The notes under the pieces were generated by a model that worked only from the letters and a program-made list of their open reading frames with translations, was not told the DNA's origin and searched no databases. The position numbers were made by a program, and so were the translations under genes. This document shows, one piece after another, positions 14,711-24,215 of a stretch of DNA of 64,000 nucleotides. Numbering within the stretch: the first letter of the stretch is position 1; each line of letters opens with the position of its first letter. The DNA lies in assembly GCA_964558465.1 (NCBI GenBank), contig CAZLEF010000013.1, forward strand, positions 1 to 64,000, in the 5' to 3' direction. This stretch comes from JACJYC01 sp964558465 (GTDB lineage Bacteria; Bacteroidota; Bacteroidia; Chitinophagales; Saprospiraceae).

Positions 14711-17700
14711 TCAATTGAAGATATACCGGACACCAAAGCGCATCCTCCAGCGGGAAGCGGTTCCGGCAATGTCAAATGCGTCTTTGCCGGTTACTGCGCC
14801 GCGCCGGTAGGTGAACCTCGGGATCGTATTGTTGCCGTTTGCGTCGGGGTTGTACCCTTCGAGGTTCAGCAATTCATAGTTGTTGAAATTGCTGCCGGGT
14901 ACGATGTACACAACGCCCCATTCCGGGTTGATCAGGTTGGCGACGTTAAAAATGTCAACCGAGAATTGGAGTTTATGCGTTGAGCCGCCGGCTTTGAGGC
15001 CCACGTCCTGGCGGATCGCAAGGTCAAAAATGCTGGCAAAGGGCGCCGTTGCGCCGTTTTTCTCGGCATAACCGCCGCGGCTTTCGCGCAGGGATTTGTC
15101 TGCCTCGATGAAGGCGTTCAGGTTGGCCCATTGTTGGGCTGCAGTCACGGTCTGGCCGCCACTGGTGTAATCCGCCAAAACAATATCGGATTGAGAAGCG
15201 GGCACGTAAACCAGGGTACGGTTGGCGCTGGTGCTGCCCCTGTCCAGGTTGGCGTTGCGGCCGTTTGCTCCGCCGAGAACATAAGAAAAGGCCGTACCCG
15301 ACTGTCCGTTGTAGAACAGGGAGAAAGTAGTGGCGGCGTTTTCTTCGGCGTTCCACCGGAGTTTGTAGCTCAGCGAGGAAAGAATGCGATGGCCCAGTGC
15401 AAAATCCGACCGCCCGAGTACGGGGAAGTTCCGGCCGTCCACGCCAACCTGGCCGCGCCATTGCGAGGAGTTCTGCGAGGAAGTGCCTTCGTTTACAGCA
15501 TAGGCGTCGCCGTAGGTGTAAGCGAGGTAAGCATTGAAGCCCGAACTGAAATTTTTGGCCAGGCTTGCCGTGATATTATAGGTGTATCCCTCGCTGGTAT
15601 TATGGCCAATGTAAACGGCGCTGTACGTGTTGTCAATATTGCGGTTGATGTAAACGGGCCGGTCGTCGGGGGTGCCGCTCCAGTTGAAACTGACCGTGCG
15701 GTCAGAGTTGGCCTGGGTGTACAAAATATTGTTCAATGTTTTGGTATAAATACCTTCCAGAGACGCCTGGATGCCGCCCGGCAGCAAATAGTCGAGCGCC
15801 AGGTTGGTACGGAACACTTGCGGGTATTTAAAGTCTTTGACGAAAATATCGATCTGGCCGGATGGTATCGCAAAATTAGGGTTGGTGGGTTGTTTGGTAT
15901 AGTCTGCGATAAAATTGGCCGGTCCGCCGAGGTTGGTTTCATCTACCCTGCCTTGGGTCAAACCGTTGTTGTTGAACATGGCGCCAGGCCATACGAAGGG
16001 GATACGGCTGGTAAAGATGCCCAGGCCGCCCCGAAGCATTATGGAACGGTCCCCTTTGAAATCATAGGAGAAACCGGCGCGCGGAGAAATCATCAATTGG
16101 CCGTCCGGCGCTTTTCCTGCCTGAACATCGTTGGCGATCGGGTACTGAGCCTGCATTTTGGGCAGGGCCGTCTGGTTAAAGTACGTATCCTCAGTCGGAT
16201 CGGAGGTGATGATAGGGACGTCGAGACGAACGCCTGCGGTCAGGGTGAACTTTTTACTCAATTCTATCTCGTCCTGCACATAAACGCCCAGTTGCATTGC
16301 TTTGAAAGCGGCTGCCGCTTCAGAGCCGTCCCCGGTCAGTTCGTCCACCAGGGAATAGGCCCGGTCGTATTCGATGGCAGGTTCTCCGTTCAGGAACGAT
16401 TGGAGGCTGCTGAAACGATAGGTGCCGTAGTTCTGTCCGATGAAAATATTATAAATATCGTAGAACTCATTGTGGGTCCCGAAGGTAAAAGTATGTTTGC
16501 CGCTATACAGCTTCAGGTTATCGGTAATCGTAAAGATTTTTTGTTTCAGTTGATTGGCGGTTGAGAATTCTTCCGACCCCAACCGGAGCACGGTGGACGT
16601 CCCTCCGTCGTTGATGAACACGTAAGGGAAATCGGAACCCAGCGGATCCCGGTCGTCGTTTACATTGGTATAACCCAGGATGAGGTTGTTCGACAGTTTG
16701 TCTCCGAAACGAGAGTTCAATTCAATGGCGGACGAATTGGTAATGCTGGGGAAGAAAATCCCATTATTTGAAAAGTTGATCGTGGACGAACTTCCGCCGA
16801 ACCGGTCATATTGTTCCGCCTTGGTGTATTGATGGCGGATGGTCAGTTTGTGGTTCTGGTTCAGGTTGAAGTCCAGTTTGCCGAACAGTTTCAATCCCTT
16901 GAGTTCATCGGCTGTGGACAAGTATCCGCCCGGATCGTAATCGTAGGTATTGATCAGAAAATTCCGGAGATTATCGAGTTCGGATTGAGTAACCGACCCG
17001 TTATAATTCTCAAATTCAAAGGGGATGGGTGTTTCGTCCTGCTGGATTTCGGCGTTGGCAAAGAAAAAGACTTTGTCTTTGACAATCGGCCCGCCCAGGG
17101 ATACTCCGTAAAGTTTCTGGCTGAAATCGGCCAGTTTCGTCCGGTCAATCCCCAGCCGGTCGGAAAGCACCTGGTTGGTTTTGCCGGCAAGGCTTTCGTT
17201 CTGGTTGAAAAAATAGGCGGTACCGCGGAAAGTGTTGGTACCCGATTTCGTAACCGCGTTGACACCGCCGCCGGCAAATCCGCCAAGGGTGACGTCGTAC
17301 GGCGACAGAACAACCTGGAACTGGTCGATCACATCAATGCTGATCGGGGAAATACCTGTCTGACCGCCGTTGGTACCGGAGCTTGCCAGGCCGAATACGT
17401 CGTTGTTCACTGCGCCATCGATGTAGATTGCGTTGTAACGGTTATTCACACCCGCAAAGGAAGAACCGCCGCCGTAGGCGCTGGCCTGGGGGGTGAGCCG
17501 CAGAAAATCGTTGATATCCCGGTTAAGGGTCGGCATGACATCGATATCATCCGACGTGATCTGTGTACTGGCCCCTACATTCTGCCCGGTCACCCCGGCG
17601 GAAGCGGTTACCATAATGGCATCCAGAAGTACGGCAGACGGCTCCAGGGTGCTGTTGAGCTTTAGGGATTCACCTAAACGCAGGAAAACGTTTTCAAAGG

Positions 17701-17986
17701 TTTGGTCCGCATATCCCGTGTAGGTAATGGTGATCCGGTATGGACCGCCAACCCGCATCCCCGCGATCCGGTAATTGCCATCGAGGTCTGTGGAGGTGCC
17801 GTAAGTTGTTCCCGAAGGAAGGTGTACCGCCAGCACGTTGGACCCGATGAGGCCCTCACCATTAGCTTTATCGGTAATCTGGCCGCTCATGGACGACGTC
17901 GTCACCCCTTGGCCGGATACGGTTGCCTGGACGAATAAGATCAGTCCAAGAACCGAAAGCAATTGTGTGATTCTGAAAAATTTCAT
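14711..17986 (-). CDS. Oar-like TonB-dependent outer membrane receptor
   Basis: 1091-residue outer membrane protein. A signal peptide (MKFFRITQLLSVLGLILFVQATVSG) is followed by a carboxypeptidase-regulatory-like beta domain (about 30-115, SGQITDKANGEGLIGSNV), a plug domain (about 125-255, with DINDFLRLTPQASAYGG and YIDGAVNND) and a large C-terminal beta-barrel ending in WRMRFGVRYIFN with a terminal aromatic/Asn. The arrangement matches Oar/OmpA-related receptors of Bacteroidota and Myxococcota rather than SusC; no SusD partner is adjacent. Substrate unknown, possibly a peptide or protein. Monocistronic; the -7 box TATTTTTG lies at 18027-18020. The long open frames on the opposite strand are codon-bias shadows. 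Confidence 0.93.
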   Translation of the reverse strand: MKFFRITQLLSVLGLILFVQATVSGQGVTTSSMSGQITDKANGEGLIGSNVLAVHLPSGTTYGTSTDLDGNYRIAGMRVGGPYRITITYTGYADQTFENVFLRLGESLKLNSTLEPSAVLLDAIMVTASAGVTGQNVGASTQITSDDIDVMPTLNRDINDFLRLTPQASAYGGGSSFAGVNNRYNAIYIDGAVNNDVFGLASSGTNGGQTGISPISIDVIDQFQVVLSPYDVTLGGFAGGGVNAVTKSGTNTFRGTAYFFNQNESLAGKTNQVLSDRLGIDRTKLADFSQKLYGVSLGGPIVKDKVFFFANAEIQQDETPIPFEFENYNGSVTQSELDNLRNFLINTYDYDPGGYLSTADELKGLKLFGKLDFNLNQNHKLTIRHQYTKAEQYDRFGGSSSTINFSNNGIFFPSITNSSAIELNSRFGDKLSNNLILGYTNVNDDRDPLGSDFPYVFINDGGTSTVLRLGSEEFSTANQLKQKIFTITDNLKLYSGKHTFTFGTHNEFYDIYNIFIGQNYGTYRFSSLQSFLNGEPAIEYDRAYSLVDELTGDGSEAAAAFKAMQLGVYVQDEIELSKKFTLTAGVRLDVPIITSDPTEDTYFNQTALPKMQAQYPIANDVQAGKAPDGQLMISPRAGFSYDFKGDRSIMLRGGLGIFTSRIPFVWPGAMFNNNGLTQGRVDETNLGGPANFIADYTKQPTNPNFAIPSGQIDIFVKDFKYPQVFRTNLALDYLLPGGIQASLEGIYTKTLNNILYTQANSDRTVSFNWSGTPDDRPVYINRNIDNTYSAVYIGHNTSEGYTYNITASLAKNFSSGFNAYLAYTYGDAYAVNEGTSSQNSSQWRGQVGVDGRNFPVLGRSDFALGHRILSSLSYKLRWNAEENAATTFSLFYNGQSGTAFSYVLGGANGRNANLDRGSTSANRTLVYVPASQSDIVLADYTSGGQTVTAAQQWANLNAFIEADKSLRESRGGYAEKNGATAPFASIFDLAIRQDVGLKAGGSTHKLQFSVDIFNVANLINPEWGVVYIVPGSNFNNYELLNLEGYNPDANGNNTIPRFTYRRGAVTGKDAFDIAGTASRWRMRFGVRYIFN

Positions 17987-18019
17987 AAACCAGTGCAGTT
18001 TTGGTTAAAAATGATAGGG

Positions 18020-18027
18020 CAAAAATA
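18020..18027 (-). promoter_or_regulatory. -7 box TATTTTTG of the TonB receptor gene
   Basis: TAnnTTTG on the minus strand, 33 nt before ATG 17986. The 304-bp divergent gap 17987-18290 holds this box and the opposing one at 18257; nothing else was recognised in it. Confidence 0.5.
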
Positions 18028-18256
18028 CGGCGCTAAAGTTAAGATTTTGTTAAGTTCTTTGTTTTTCGTGTAAAGAATTATTGCGTAAACTCTTGAAAAT
18101 TAATTTTGTTTGGACCCGCTGTATTCATCGCCTTATTACTTTTTGAAGAACGGAGAAATGAGAAAATAAAACACATAAATGCAGATTCACTGCCTTCCTT
18201 CATTTTTTATACGGGTTTTAGCCGGTGGATGGTCGCCTAATGATCTGCACAATTAT

Positions 18257-18264
18257 TAACTTTG
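18257..18264 (+). promoter_or_regulatory. -7 box TAACTTTG of the lamin-tail protein gene
   Basis: Exact TAnnTTTG, 26 nt before the ATG at 18291. It rules out starts further upstream (18225), which lie before the promoter. Confidence 0.55.
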
Positions 18265-18290
18265 TACCTAAACACCAAATTTCGCCTGTC

Positions 18291-20558
18291 ATGAAAAAAC
18301 TAAGTTTGTCGTCGCTCTTTTTGTTTGGAGCTGTTCTGTCGTGGGGACAATCCCTCCTTATAACAGAAATCAACTATAACCCACCTGATGGTCCGGATAC
18401 CCTCGAATATATTGAAATTTACAACAATACCCAGGATATTGTCAATATGACGGACTTCAGCCTGGTGGGGGTGGATTTTACCTTTCCGGCCTTTACACTG
18501 GAAAGTCAGGAGTACGTCCTGGTGGCAAAGGATTCCCTGGCGATGTTGTCGGCCTTCGGCGTCACTGCATTCCAGTGGGTTTCCGGCGGATTGAACAACA
18601 ACGGAGAACTGATCGCTCTCCTGAACGCCGCCGGTATTGGAGTTGACAGCGTTGATTTTTCGGATGGCGACGGCTGGCCCACCACGGCGGACGGTAGCGG
18701 TCCCTCCCTGGTTTTATGTAACCTGACATCGGATAACAACGATCCGGCCAACTGGCAGGCCGCCAACACACCCACCGGGTATGTGACCAATGGTATTGAA
18801 ATCCTGGGCAATCCCAACGGCCCTTCACAATGCCTTGAAGGCCCGTCTATCTATTTTCCAACCGGGAGCATGGAATTTCCTGAGAACGGAGGATCGGCCT
18901 CGATCCGTGTGGTTATGGCGAACGGAGACGGCTCAGGCGCCTCTGTCACCGTTGGGCTTGATGCCGCCTCAACCGCTTTAAACGGTTCCGATTTTGATTT
19001 TTCAGAGGTACTGATCACTTTTGACCCCCAGGAGGTAGACACCCAAATCGTGATGATCCCCATCACGGACGACCTGACGGCCGAAGGCCTTGAAACGATT
19101 GTGGTCGGCCTGAGTGCGCCGAGTTCCAATGCCTCTGTCGATAATGCAAGGTCGACTTTTATCCTGACAATTACCGACAACGACTCCAATATCCCCAAGA
19201 TCGTGATCAATGAGATCATGTATAATAACCCCGGCGGCGATACCTACGAGTACCTGGAATTGTTGAATCATGAAACAATCCCGGTCAACCTGAAAGGTTT
19301 TAATTTTACATCCGGGATCACCTATACCTTTCCGGACATGACCCTGGCGCCGGGCGGATACCTGGTCCTGGCAATTGATTCGGTTTTGTTTGAACAAAAC
19401 CTCGGTGTGCAGGCCCTTCAGTTTGGCGGTCAGTTGAACAATACCGGGGAAAGTGTTACCCTGCGGGACTCGCTCGGCAATGAGATCGACCAGGTGACCT
19501 ATTCCGCAAGCGCCCCCTGGGATGCAGATGCCAACGGCGCCGGCGGTTCACTTGAACTCTGCGATCCGGATTCTGACAACGAATTGGCCGCCAGTTGGAA
19601 GGCTTCCATCACCGGGACCGGGTTCTTTGTCAACGGGATTGAAATCCTGGGCACCCCCGGCGCTGCGAATGATTGTTCGGAGCCCCCTCCGGTTTCTTAT
19701 CCTGCTTATCCGGTTGGTCTGGTTACAACACTGGACGCCAATGGCCAAACGGACTCTCTTGGCGTTACCTGCCAGATCCAGGGTCTTATGTACGGTGTCA
19801 ACCTTCGACCCGGCGGGCTTCAGTTTACCCTGATCGACAGCCAAAATGAAGGGATCGGTGTATTCGAACAAACCGGCGACTACGGACTCTCTCCCGTTGA
19901 AGGGGACGAACTTATCATCCGCGGAAAGATCAACCAGTTCAACGGACTGACCCAGATCGATCCGGATACCGTCATCCTGGTCTCTTCCGGAAATGCGCTC
20001 TTTGACCCAACCGTCATCACCGACCTGGGAGAAAACGCCGAATCCCAACTGGTCAAAATCAATAACCTGACCATTGTCAATCCGGCTCAGTGGACCAACT
20101 CGGGGTCTGGTTTTAATGTCGATGTGACCAACGGGACCCAGACCTTTGCCATGCGGATCGACAACGATGTCAATATTTTTGGAACGGACCCTCCATCCGT
20201 TCCTTTTAACCTGGTCGGCCTTGGCGGGCAGTTCGACAGCAGCAGCCCTTATACGGATGGCTACCAGATCTTCCCGCGGTACCTGGCGGATATTCAATTG
20301 CTCAATGCCGTAGTTGATCCGGGTCTGGCGGAAGGACTGAAGATTTACCCCAATCCGGTCGGCCAAACCTTGCATATTGAAACGGACCGGCAGTTTGATC
20401 AGGTGCAGATTTTGAATATGCTGGGAGAAAGCGTGATCTGGCAGTCTGCCGCCGGGTTGGCGCTTCAGATCGATTTGAAGACGCTTCCTGCCGGGGCCTA
20501 TGTCATCAAATTGATCAAAGGGAACCGGATCTGGAGCGAACGGATCATCAAGCATTAA
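18291..20558 (+). CDS. secreted lamin-tail / Calx-beta / OB-fold protein with type IX sorting signal
   Basis: 755-residue extracellular protein. Signal peptide MKKLSLSSLFLFGAVLSWG; lamin-tail domain 1 (LLITEINYNPPDGPDTLEYIEI, about 22-150); Calx-beta repeat (about 190-300, SMEFPENGGSASIRV to DNDSNIP); lamin-tail domain 2 (IVINEIMYNNPGGDTYEYLEL, about 304-440); an OB-fold-like domain as found in secreted nucleases (about 470-660); and a C-terminal type IX sorting domain (LKIYPNPVGQTLHIE to the terminal SERIIKH). It would cross the outer membrane by the T9SS and be anchored or released at the surface. No catalytic motif is visible, so adhesion or matrix binding is more likely than nuclease activity. 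A hairpin terminator follows at 20569. Confidence 0.9.
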   Translation: MKKLSLSSLFLFGAVLSWGQSLLITEINYNPPDGPDTLEYIEIYNNTQDIVNMTDFSLVGVDFTFPAFTLESQEYVLVAKDSLAMLSAFGVTAFQWVSGGLNNNGELIALLNAAGIGVDSVDFSDGDGWPTTADGSGPSLVLCNLTSDNNDPANWQAANTPTGYVTNGIEILGNPNGPSQCLEGPSIYFPTGSMEFPENGGSASIRVVMANGDGSGASVTVGLDAASTALNGSDFDFSEVLITFDPQEVDTQIVMIPITDDLTAEGLETIVVGLSAPSSNASVDNARSTFILTITDNDSNIPKIVINEIMYNNPGGDTYEYLELLNHETIPVNLKGFNFTSGITYTFPDMTLAPGGYLVLAIDSVLFEQNLGVQALQFGGQLNNTGESVTLRDSLGNEIDQVTYSASAPWDADANGAGGSLELCDPDSDNELAASWKASITGTGFFVNGIEILGTPGAANDCSEPPPVSYPAYPVGLVTTLDANGQTDSLGVTCQIQGLMYGVNLRPGGLQFTLIDSQNEGIGVFEQTGDYGLSPVEGDELIIRGKINQFNGLTQIDPDTVILVSSGNALFDPTVITDLGENAESQLVKINNLTIVNPAQWTNSGSGFNVDVTNGTQTFAMRIDNDVNIFGTDPPSVPFNLVGLGGQFDSSSPYTDGYQIFPRYLADIQLLNAVVDPGLAEGLKIYPNPVGQTLHIETDRQFDQVQILNMLGESVIWQSAAGLALQIDLKTLPAGAYVIKLIKGNRIWSERIIKH

Positions 20559-20568
20559 ATATCTGAAT

Positions 20569-20610
20569 GGGAGAAGCGCTGAAAGATTTGTTTAGCCGGG
20601 CGCTTCTCCC
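20569..20610 (+). terminator. hairpin after the lamin-tail gene
   Basis: Perfect 11-bp arms GGGAGAAGCGC 20569-20579 and GCGCTTCTCCC 20600-20610 with a 20-nt loop. No T-run follows, so terminator function is likely but not certain. Confidence 0.6.
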
Positions 20611-20638
20611 TTCAGCATAAACCCTAAAAATACAATCC

Positions 20639-21412
20639 ATGACGACGGGCATTGCCTTTTCGGGCGGAGGAGCGCGCGGCATTGCGCATATTGGCGTGTT
20701 GAAGGCCCTCCTGGAAAACGGGATCTATCCCGACCGGGTTTCCGGTACCAGCGCAGGGGCTATTGTAGCTGCTTTATATGCTGCTGGTAAAAAGCCGGAT
20801 GAAATCCTGGATTTTGTAAAAAACAGCAAGAACTGGAAGATATTCCGGCTTGGGTTACCCAATGCCGGGTTTGCAAAATTGACCTACCTGAGGGAACAAT
20901 TGGCAGAATTGATCGGAGTTGATGATTTTGGCGCTTTATTTATACCCTTATCGGTGGCCATCAGCAACCTGGAAAGCGGAAAATTGGAGATCCGCGATTC
21001 CGGCAAACTGTTTGATGTGGTGGTGGCTTCTTCTTCTATCCCGCTGGTCTTTCAACCGGTCGAAATCGCCGGCAAATTGTATGTGGACGGTGGGTTGTTA
21101 TGCAATTTGCCGGCCTTCCCGCTGATTCGCAAGGTCAGCCATATCATCGGGGTGAATGTAATGCCGAACTTTCATGCCCGGAAAAAAAGCGTCGGTTCAT
21201 TCCTCGGGGTTTCGGCACGCTGTTTTGAGATGTCAATCTGGGCCAATACCCGCCCGGAACTCAAAAAATGCGATTGGGTGATCGAGCCTAAAGAAGTGCA
21301 CAAGTACCATATTTTCCAATTCCAGAAATACAGTGAATTGTACGAGATCGGGTACGAGTCGGCTATGACCCAAATCGAACATCTCAGGAAAGAATCCAGT
21401 TTTAAAGCCTGA
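20639..21412 (+). CDS. patatin-like phospholipase / lipid acyl hydrolase
   Basis: 257-residue cytoplasmic protein of the RssA/patatin type. The oxyanion hole is GGGARG (9-14), the nucleophile elbow GTSAG has S38, and the catalytic dyad aspartate D150 is in YVDGGLLCNLP. All three are intact, so it should hydrolyse acyl esters. Its physiological substrate is unknown. The length is typical of the compact single-domain bacterial patatins. It starts 80 bp after the lamin-tail gene, beyond the hairpin, and converges on the NTF2-like gene with a repeat tract between. Confidence 0.93.
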   Translation: MTTGIAFSGGGARGIAHIGVLKALLENGIYPDRVSGTSAGAIVAALYAAGKKPDEILDFVKNSKNWKIFRLGLPNAGFAKLTYLREQLAELIGVDDFGALFIPLSVAISNLESGKLEIRDSGKLFDVVVASSSIPLVFQPVEIAGKLYVDGGLLCNLPAFPLIRKVSHIIGVNVMPNFHARKKSVGSFLGVSARCFEMSIWANTRPELKKCDWVIEPKEVHKYHIFQFQKYSELYEIGYESAMTQIEHLRKESSFKA

Positions 21413-21459
21413 CAGTCTGCAGTCGGCAGTCCAAACAAACTGCCAATTTCAGACTGTGG

Positions 21460-21497
21460 ACTGCCAACTGCCAACTGAAGACTGCCAACTGCCAACT
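21460..21497. repeat. ACTGCCA tandem repeat tract
   Basis: ACTGCCAACTGCCAACT occurs twice in direct succession (from 21460 and from 21481), and related ACTGCC/CAGTCGGCAGTCC words occur from 21417. It lies between two converging genes. Too short and irregular for CRISPR. Confidence 0.75.
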
Positions 21498-21503
21498 ACA
21501 AAC

Positions 21504-21986
21504 CTACCCGCCCGTATCTTCGCTTTGCCTTTCATTGGCGTTAAAAATCAATTCAACCAAAGCAATGCGCCATTCCCCGTTTATTTTTTCCAAAACCCTG
21601 GTTTCATAGGTGATAACCCCATTGTTGACTTGCTCAAAAGATACCCAGGCGCCATTGCTGTAAATCCGGAATACATAATTTTGTTTGGTTACATGGCCGT
21701 CGTAAGGCTCGGGGGTAGGGCTTTCCAGGAAAAACTTTTCAACCTGTTTGTTCCATTGATCCCAGCCAAGGTATTGGGTTACCCCGTCACGGGTAGCGGA
21801 TCGCCAGATCACATAATCTGCATGGACCCATTGTTTCCGCCAGTTTTTCAGGTCTCTTCCCCAAAAATATCTGGATTCGTTCTCGATCACCGATTGGATG
21901 GCTGCTTCCGCGTTTTGTTTTTTCTGGCCATACAAGGGGGAAGCGCAAAGAAGCGTCAATATGGAAAAAAATATTAATTTTTGCAT
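21504..21986 (-). CDS. secreted NTF2-like (SnoaL/DUF4440-type) protein
   Basis: 160-residue protein with a signal peptide (MQKLIFFSILTLLCASPLYG) and a body matching the cone-shaped NTF2-like fold: an N-terminal helix AIQSVIENESRYFWGRDLKNW, then HADYVIWRS, the YLGWDQW turn, and the closing sheet VSFEQVNNG-TYETRVLEKINGEWRIALVELIF. Members bind small ligands or act as enzymes; no catalytic residue can be assigned. It is periplasmic or outer-membrane facing by inference. It stands alone between the patatin gene (convergent) and the gamma-glutamyltransferase gene (divergent). Confidence 0.8.
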   Translation of the reverse strand: MQKLIFFSILTLLCASPLYGQKKQNAEAAIQSVIENESRYFWGRDLKNWRKQWVHADYVIWRSATRDGVTQYLGWDQWNKQVEKFFLESPTPEPYDGHVTKQNYVFRIYSNGAWVSFEQVNNGVITYETRVLEKINGEWRIALVELIFNANERQSEDTGG

Positions 21987-22393
21987 GAGCTCTCATTTAA
22001 AAATCAGGAAGGTTTTACGGATCGCGTGTGGTGGCGGGCGTCGGAATTCGATTGTACATGGTACGTAGGCAGCCGGTCTGTTCAGGAATCTGGTATGGAG
22101 CGCGGAGCAATTGCTGAAAGAGCGCCGGTCATCAGTTTCTTGCCTACAATTTAAGGGTTTTTCAGAAAATGTCAAACTTATTTCTGCCGGACTGCCATAC
22201 TTAAAAAAGGGTGTAGACCATGCGAAGATGAAATACCCATTTCTTATAATCGCTGGTTACACCCGGAACAGTTGTGTAGCACAACTGCTAACATTGGAAC
22301 ACATTCTTCTGCTGAAGTCAGTTAATATTTGGACTTTAAGTTTTTTTTTCGAAATTTCACACAATTTTTCCTGTAACAGATTAACCAACTATC
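21987..22393. other. 407-bp divergent intergenic region
   Basis: No gene supported; an open frame from 22111 crosses into the gamma-glutamyltransferase signal peptide in another frame and has no family resemblance. It contains a perfect palindrome CAGTTGTG 22269-22276 / CACAACTG 22280-22287 (3-nt spacer), a possible operator or hairpin, and a near-consensus -7 box AATATTTG about 60 nt before the ATG at 22394. Confidence 0.45.
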
Positions 22394-24112
22394 ATGCCAA
22401 AAATGAAAATCACCGCACGATTTATTTTTATTACATTGATTTTCAGTGTTTTATATTCCTGTAAAAAAACAGAGGCCCCTTCCTATTCAGCAACAAAAAG
22501 CATGATTGCCGACTCTGCTATGGTTGTTTCCCCCCATCCGCTGGCCTCCCGGATTGGTGTGGACGTTTTAAAAGCAGGGGGTAACGCGGCCGATGCCATG
22601 ATCGCCGTTCAGTTTGCGATCGCAGTTGTTTATCCAAGAGCCGGGAATATCGGCGGGGGCGGATTTTTGGTCTATCGCTCCGAAAGTGGAGAAACCTCGA
22701 CACTGGATTATCGTGAAAAGGCGCCCTTGGCGGCTTTCAGGGATATGTACCTGGACAGTTTGGGAAATCCTGTCAGCGGGCTCAGCGTTTCAGGCCATTT
22801 GGCGGCCGGTGTGCCTGGCACAGTGCATGGTTTGCTGAATGCCCATGCCAGATTGGGTAAACTCCCATTGGCCCGGTTGATTGATCCGGCCATTAAATTG
22901 GCGGAAGATGGGTATGCGGTATCGCAAAATGAAGCAGACCGTTTAAATGAGTACCAGGATGAATTCCTGAAATACAACGGCGACCATTGCCCCTTTATCC
23001 GCGACCAGTGGAAGGCGGGCGACCTGCTCAAACAGCCCGAACTGGCGGCTACCCTTACCCGGATACGCAATCAGGGCAAGGCGGGTTTTTATGCCGGCGA
23101 AACATCTGATTTTATTGTTTCGGAAATGGCTCAGGGGAACGGCATTATTTCGGCTGAAGACCTGTCCGCTTACGAATCAAAGTGGCGCGCACCTGTTATC
23201 GGGCAATACAAGGAGTATAAGATCATTTCTATGGCGCCGCCGTCCAGCGGAGGGATTGCACTGGTCGAAATGCTCGAAATGCTGGAGCCTTACCCGATCG
23301 CCCAATGGGGATTCCAGAAACCTGAATCCACTCATTTGATGGTGGAAGCCATGCGCCGGGCCTACGCCGACAGGGCCGAACACCTTGGAGACAGTGATTT
23401 TTATCCTGTACCGGTAGATTCGCTGCTTGACCTCGGCTATATCGCCCAAAGAATGGCTGATTTCAACCCGGACAGTGTCTCCACCATCGAAAATTCCAAA
23501 GCCCATTCTTTTATCCTGGCCAAAGAGAGTTTTGAAACCACCCATACTTCGATCGTGGATGCGGCCGGCAATGCCTGCGCCGTGACGACAACCCTGAATG
23601 GGAATTTCGGCAGCAAGGTTTGGGTGGATGGAGCAGGGTTCTTTCTCAACAACGAAATGGATGATTTCAGCATAAAACCTGGCGTCCCGAATGTTTACGG
23701 GCTTGTTGGCGCCGAAGCCAATTCGATCGCGCCGGGAAAAAGAATGTTGAGCTCAATGACGCCCACCATTATTGAAAAAGACGGAAAGTGGTTCATGGTT
23801 GTCGGTTCGCCCGGCGGATCCACCATCATCACCGCTGTTTTGCAGGTTTTTCTCAATGTGACGGAATTTGGACAACCCCTGGACAAGGCGGTCAGCGCTC
23901 CCCGTTTTCACCACCAATGGCTTCCAAATGAAATTATGGCCGAAAAAGACGCATTGGACCCCACCGTCAGGGAGGCTTTGACGGCGCGGGGGCATTCGAT
24001 CAAGGATGTTTCCTCGATTGCGGTTGTCAAAGCGATCGTCCGCACCAGCGAAGGCAGGATCCACGGGGCCGGCGATCCAAGAAACCCGGATGACGACGCG
24101 AGGGGATATTAG
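22394..24112 (+). CDS. ggt: gamma-glutamyltransferase lipoprotein
   Basis: 572-residue N-terminal nucleophile hydrolase that cleaves or transfers the gamma-glutamyl group of glutathione and similar peptides. A lipoprotein signal ends in LYSC, so it is probably anchored in the envelope and faces the periplasm. The proenzyme would self-cleave before the catalytic threonine T382 in ETTHTSIVD. The large-subunit landmarks GGNAADAMIA, AGNIGGGGF and DYREKAP, and the small-subunit motifs VTTTLNGNFGS, SSMTPTI and GSPGGS, are all present. ATG 22394 is used; a second ATG at 22403 is equally possible and leaves the signal intact. The ABC exporter pair begins 103 bp downstream. Confidence 0.95.
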   Translation: MPKMKITARFIFITLIFSVLYSCKKTEAPSYSATKSMIADSAMVVSPHPLASRIGVDVLKAGGNAADAMIAVQFAIAVVYPRAGNIGGGGFLVYRSESGETSTLDYREKAPLAAFRDMYLDSLGNPVSGLSVSGHLAAGVPGTVHGLLNAHARLGKLPLARLIDPAIKLAEDGYAVSQNEADRLNEYQDEFLKYNGDHCPFIRDQWKAGDLLKQPELAATLTRIRNQGKAGFYAGETSDFIVSEMAQGNGIISAEDLSAYESKWRAPVIGQYKEYKIISMAPPSSGGIALVEMLEMLEPYPIAQWGFQKPESTHLMVEAMRRAYADRAEHLGDSDFYPVPVDSLLDLGYIAQRMADFNPDSVSTIENSKAHSFILAKESFETTHTSIVDAAGNACAVTTTLNGNFGSKVWVDGAGFFLNNEMDDFSIKPGVPNVYGLVGAEANSIAPGKRMLSSMTPTIIEKDGKWFMVVGSPGGSTIITAVLQVFLNVTEFGQPLDKAVSAPRFHHQWLPNEIMAEKDALDPTVREALTARGHSIKDVSSIAVVKAIVRTSEGRIHGAGDPRNPDDDARGY

Positions 24113-24215
24113 GAGGCGCTAATGCTTGCTTTATCCCCGGATTTCTTCCATTCATCCAATTTATCCGGCGCCATGGTTCTTGTTTGCCTATTTTGGCCTT
24201 AAATATTGAAACCCG

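Noticed and set aside
15131..16564. 477-residue plus-strand open frame opposite the TonB receptor
   Set aside because: Mirror of a highly biased coding strand; the minus-strand protein has full domain support and the plus frame has no promoter or motif.
21460..21497. CRISPR-like direct repeats (also 6490-6529 and 33529-33568)
   Set aside because: Units are 7-21 bases with no unique spacers and no cas genes nearby; simple tandem repeats.
22111..22464. 117-residue frame before gamma-glutamyltransferase
   Set aside because: Overlaps the lipoprotein signal of ggt in another frame, odd composition, no recognisable domain.
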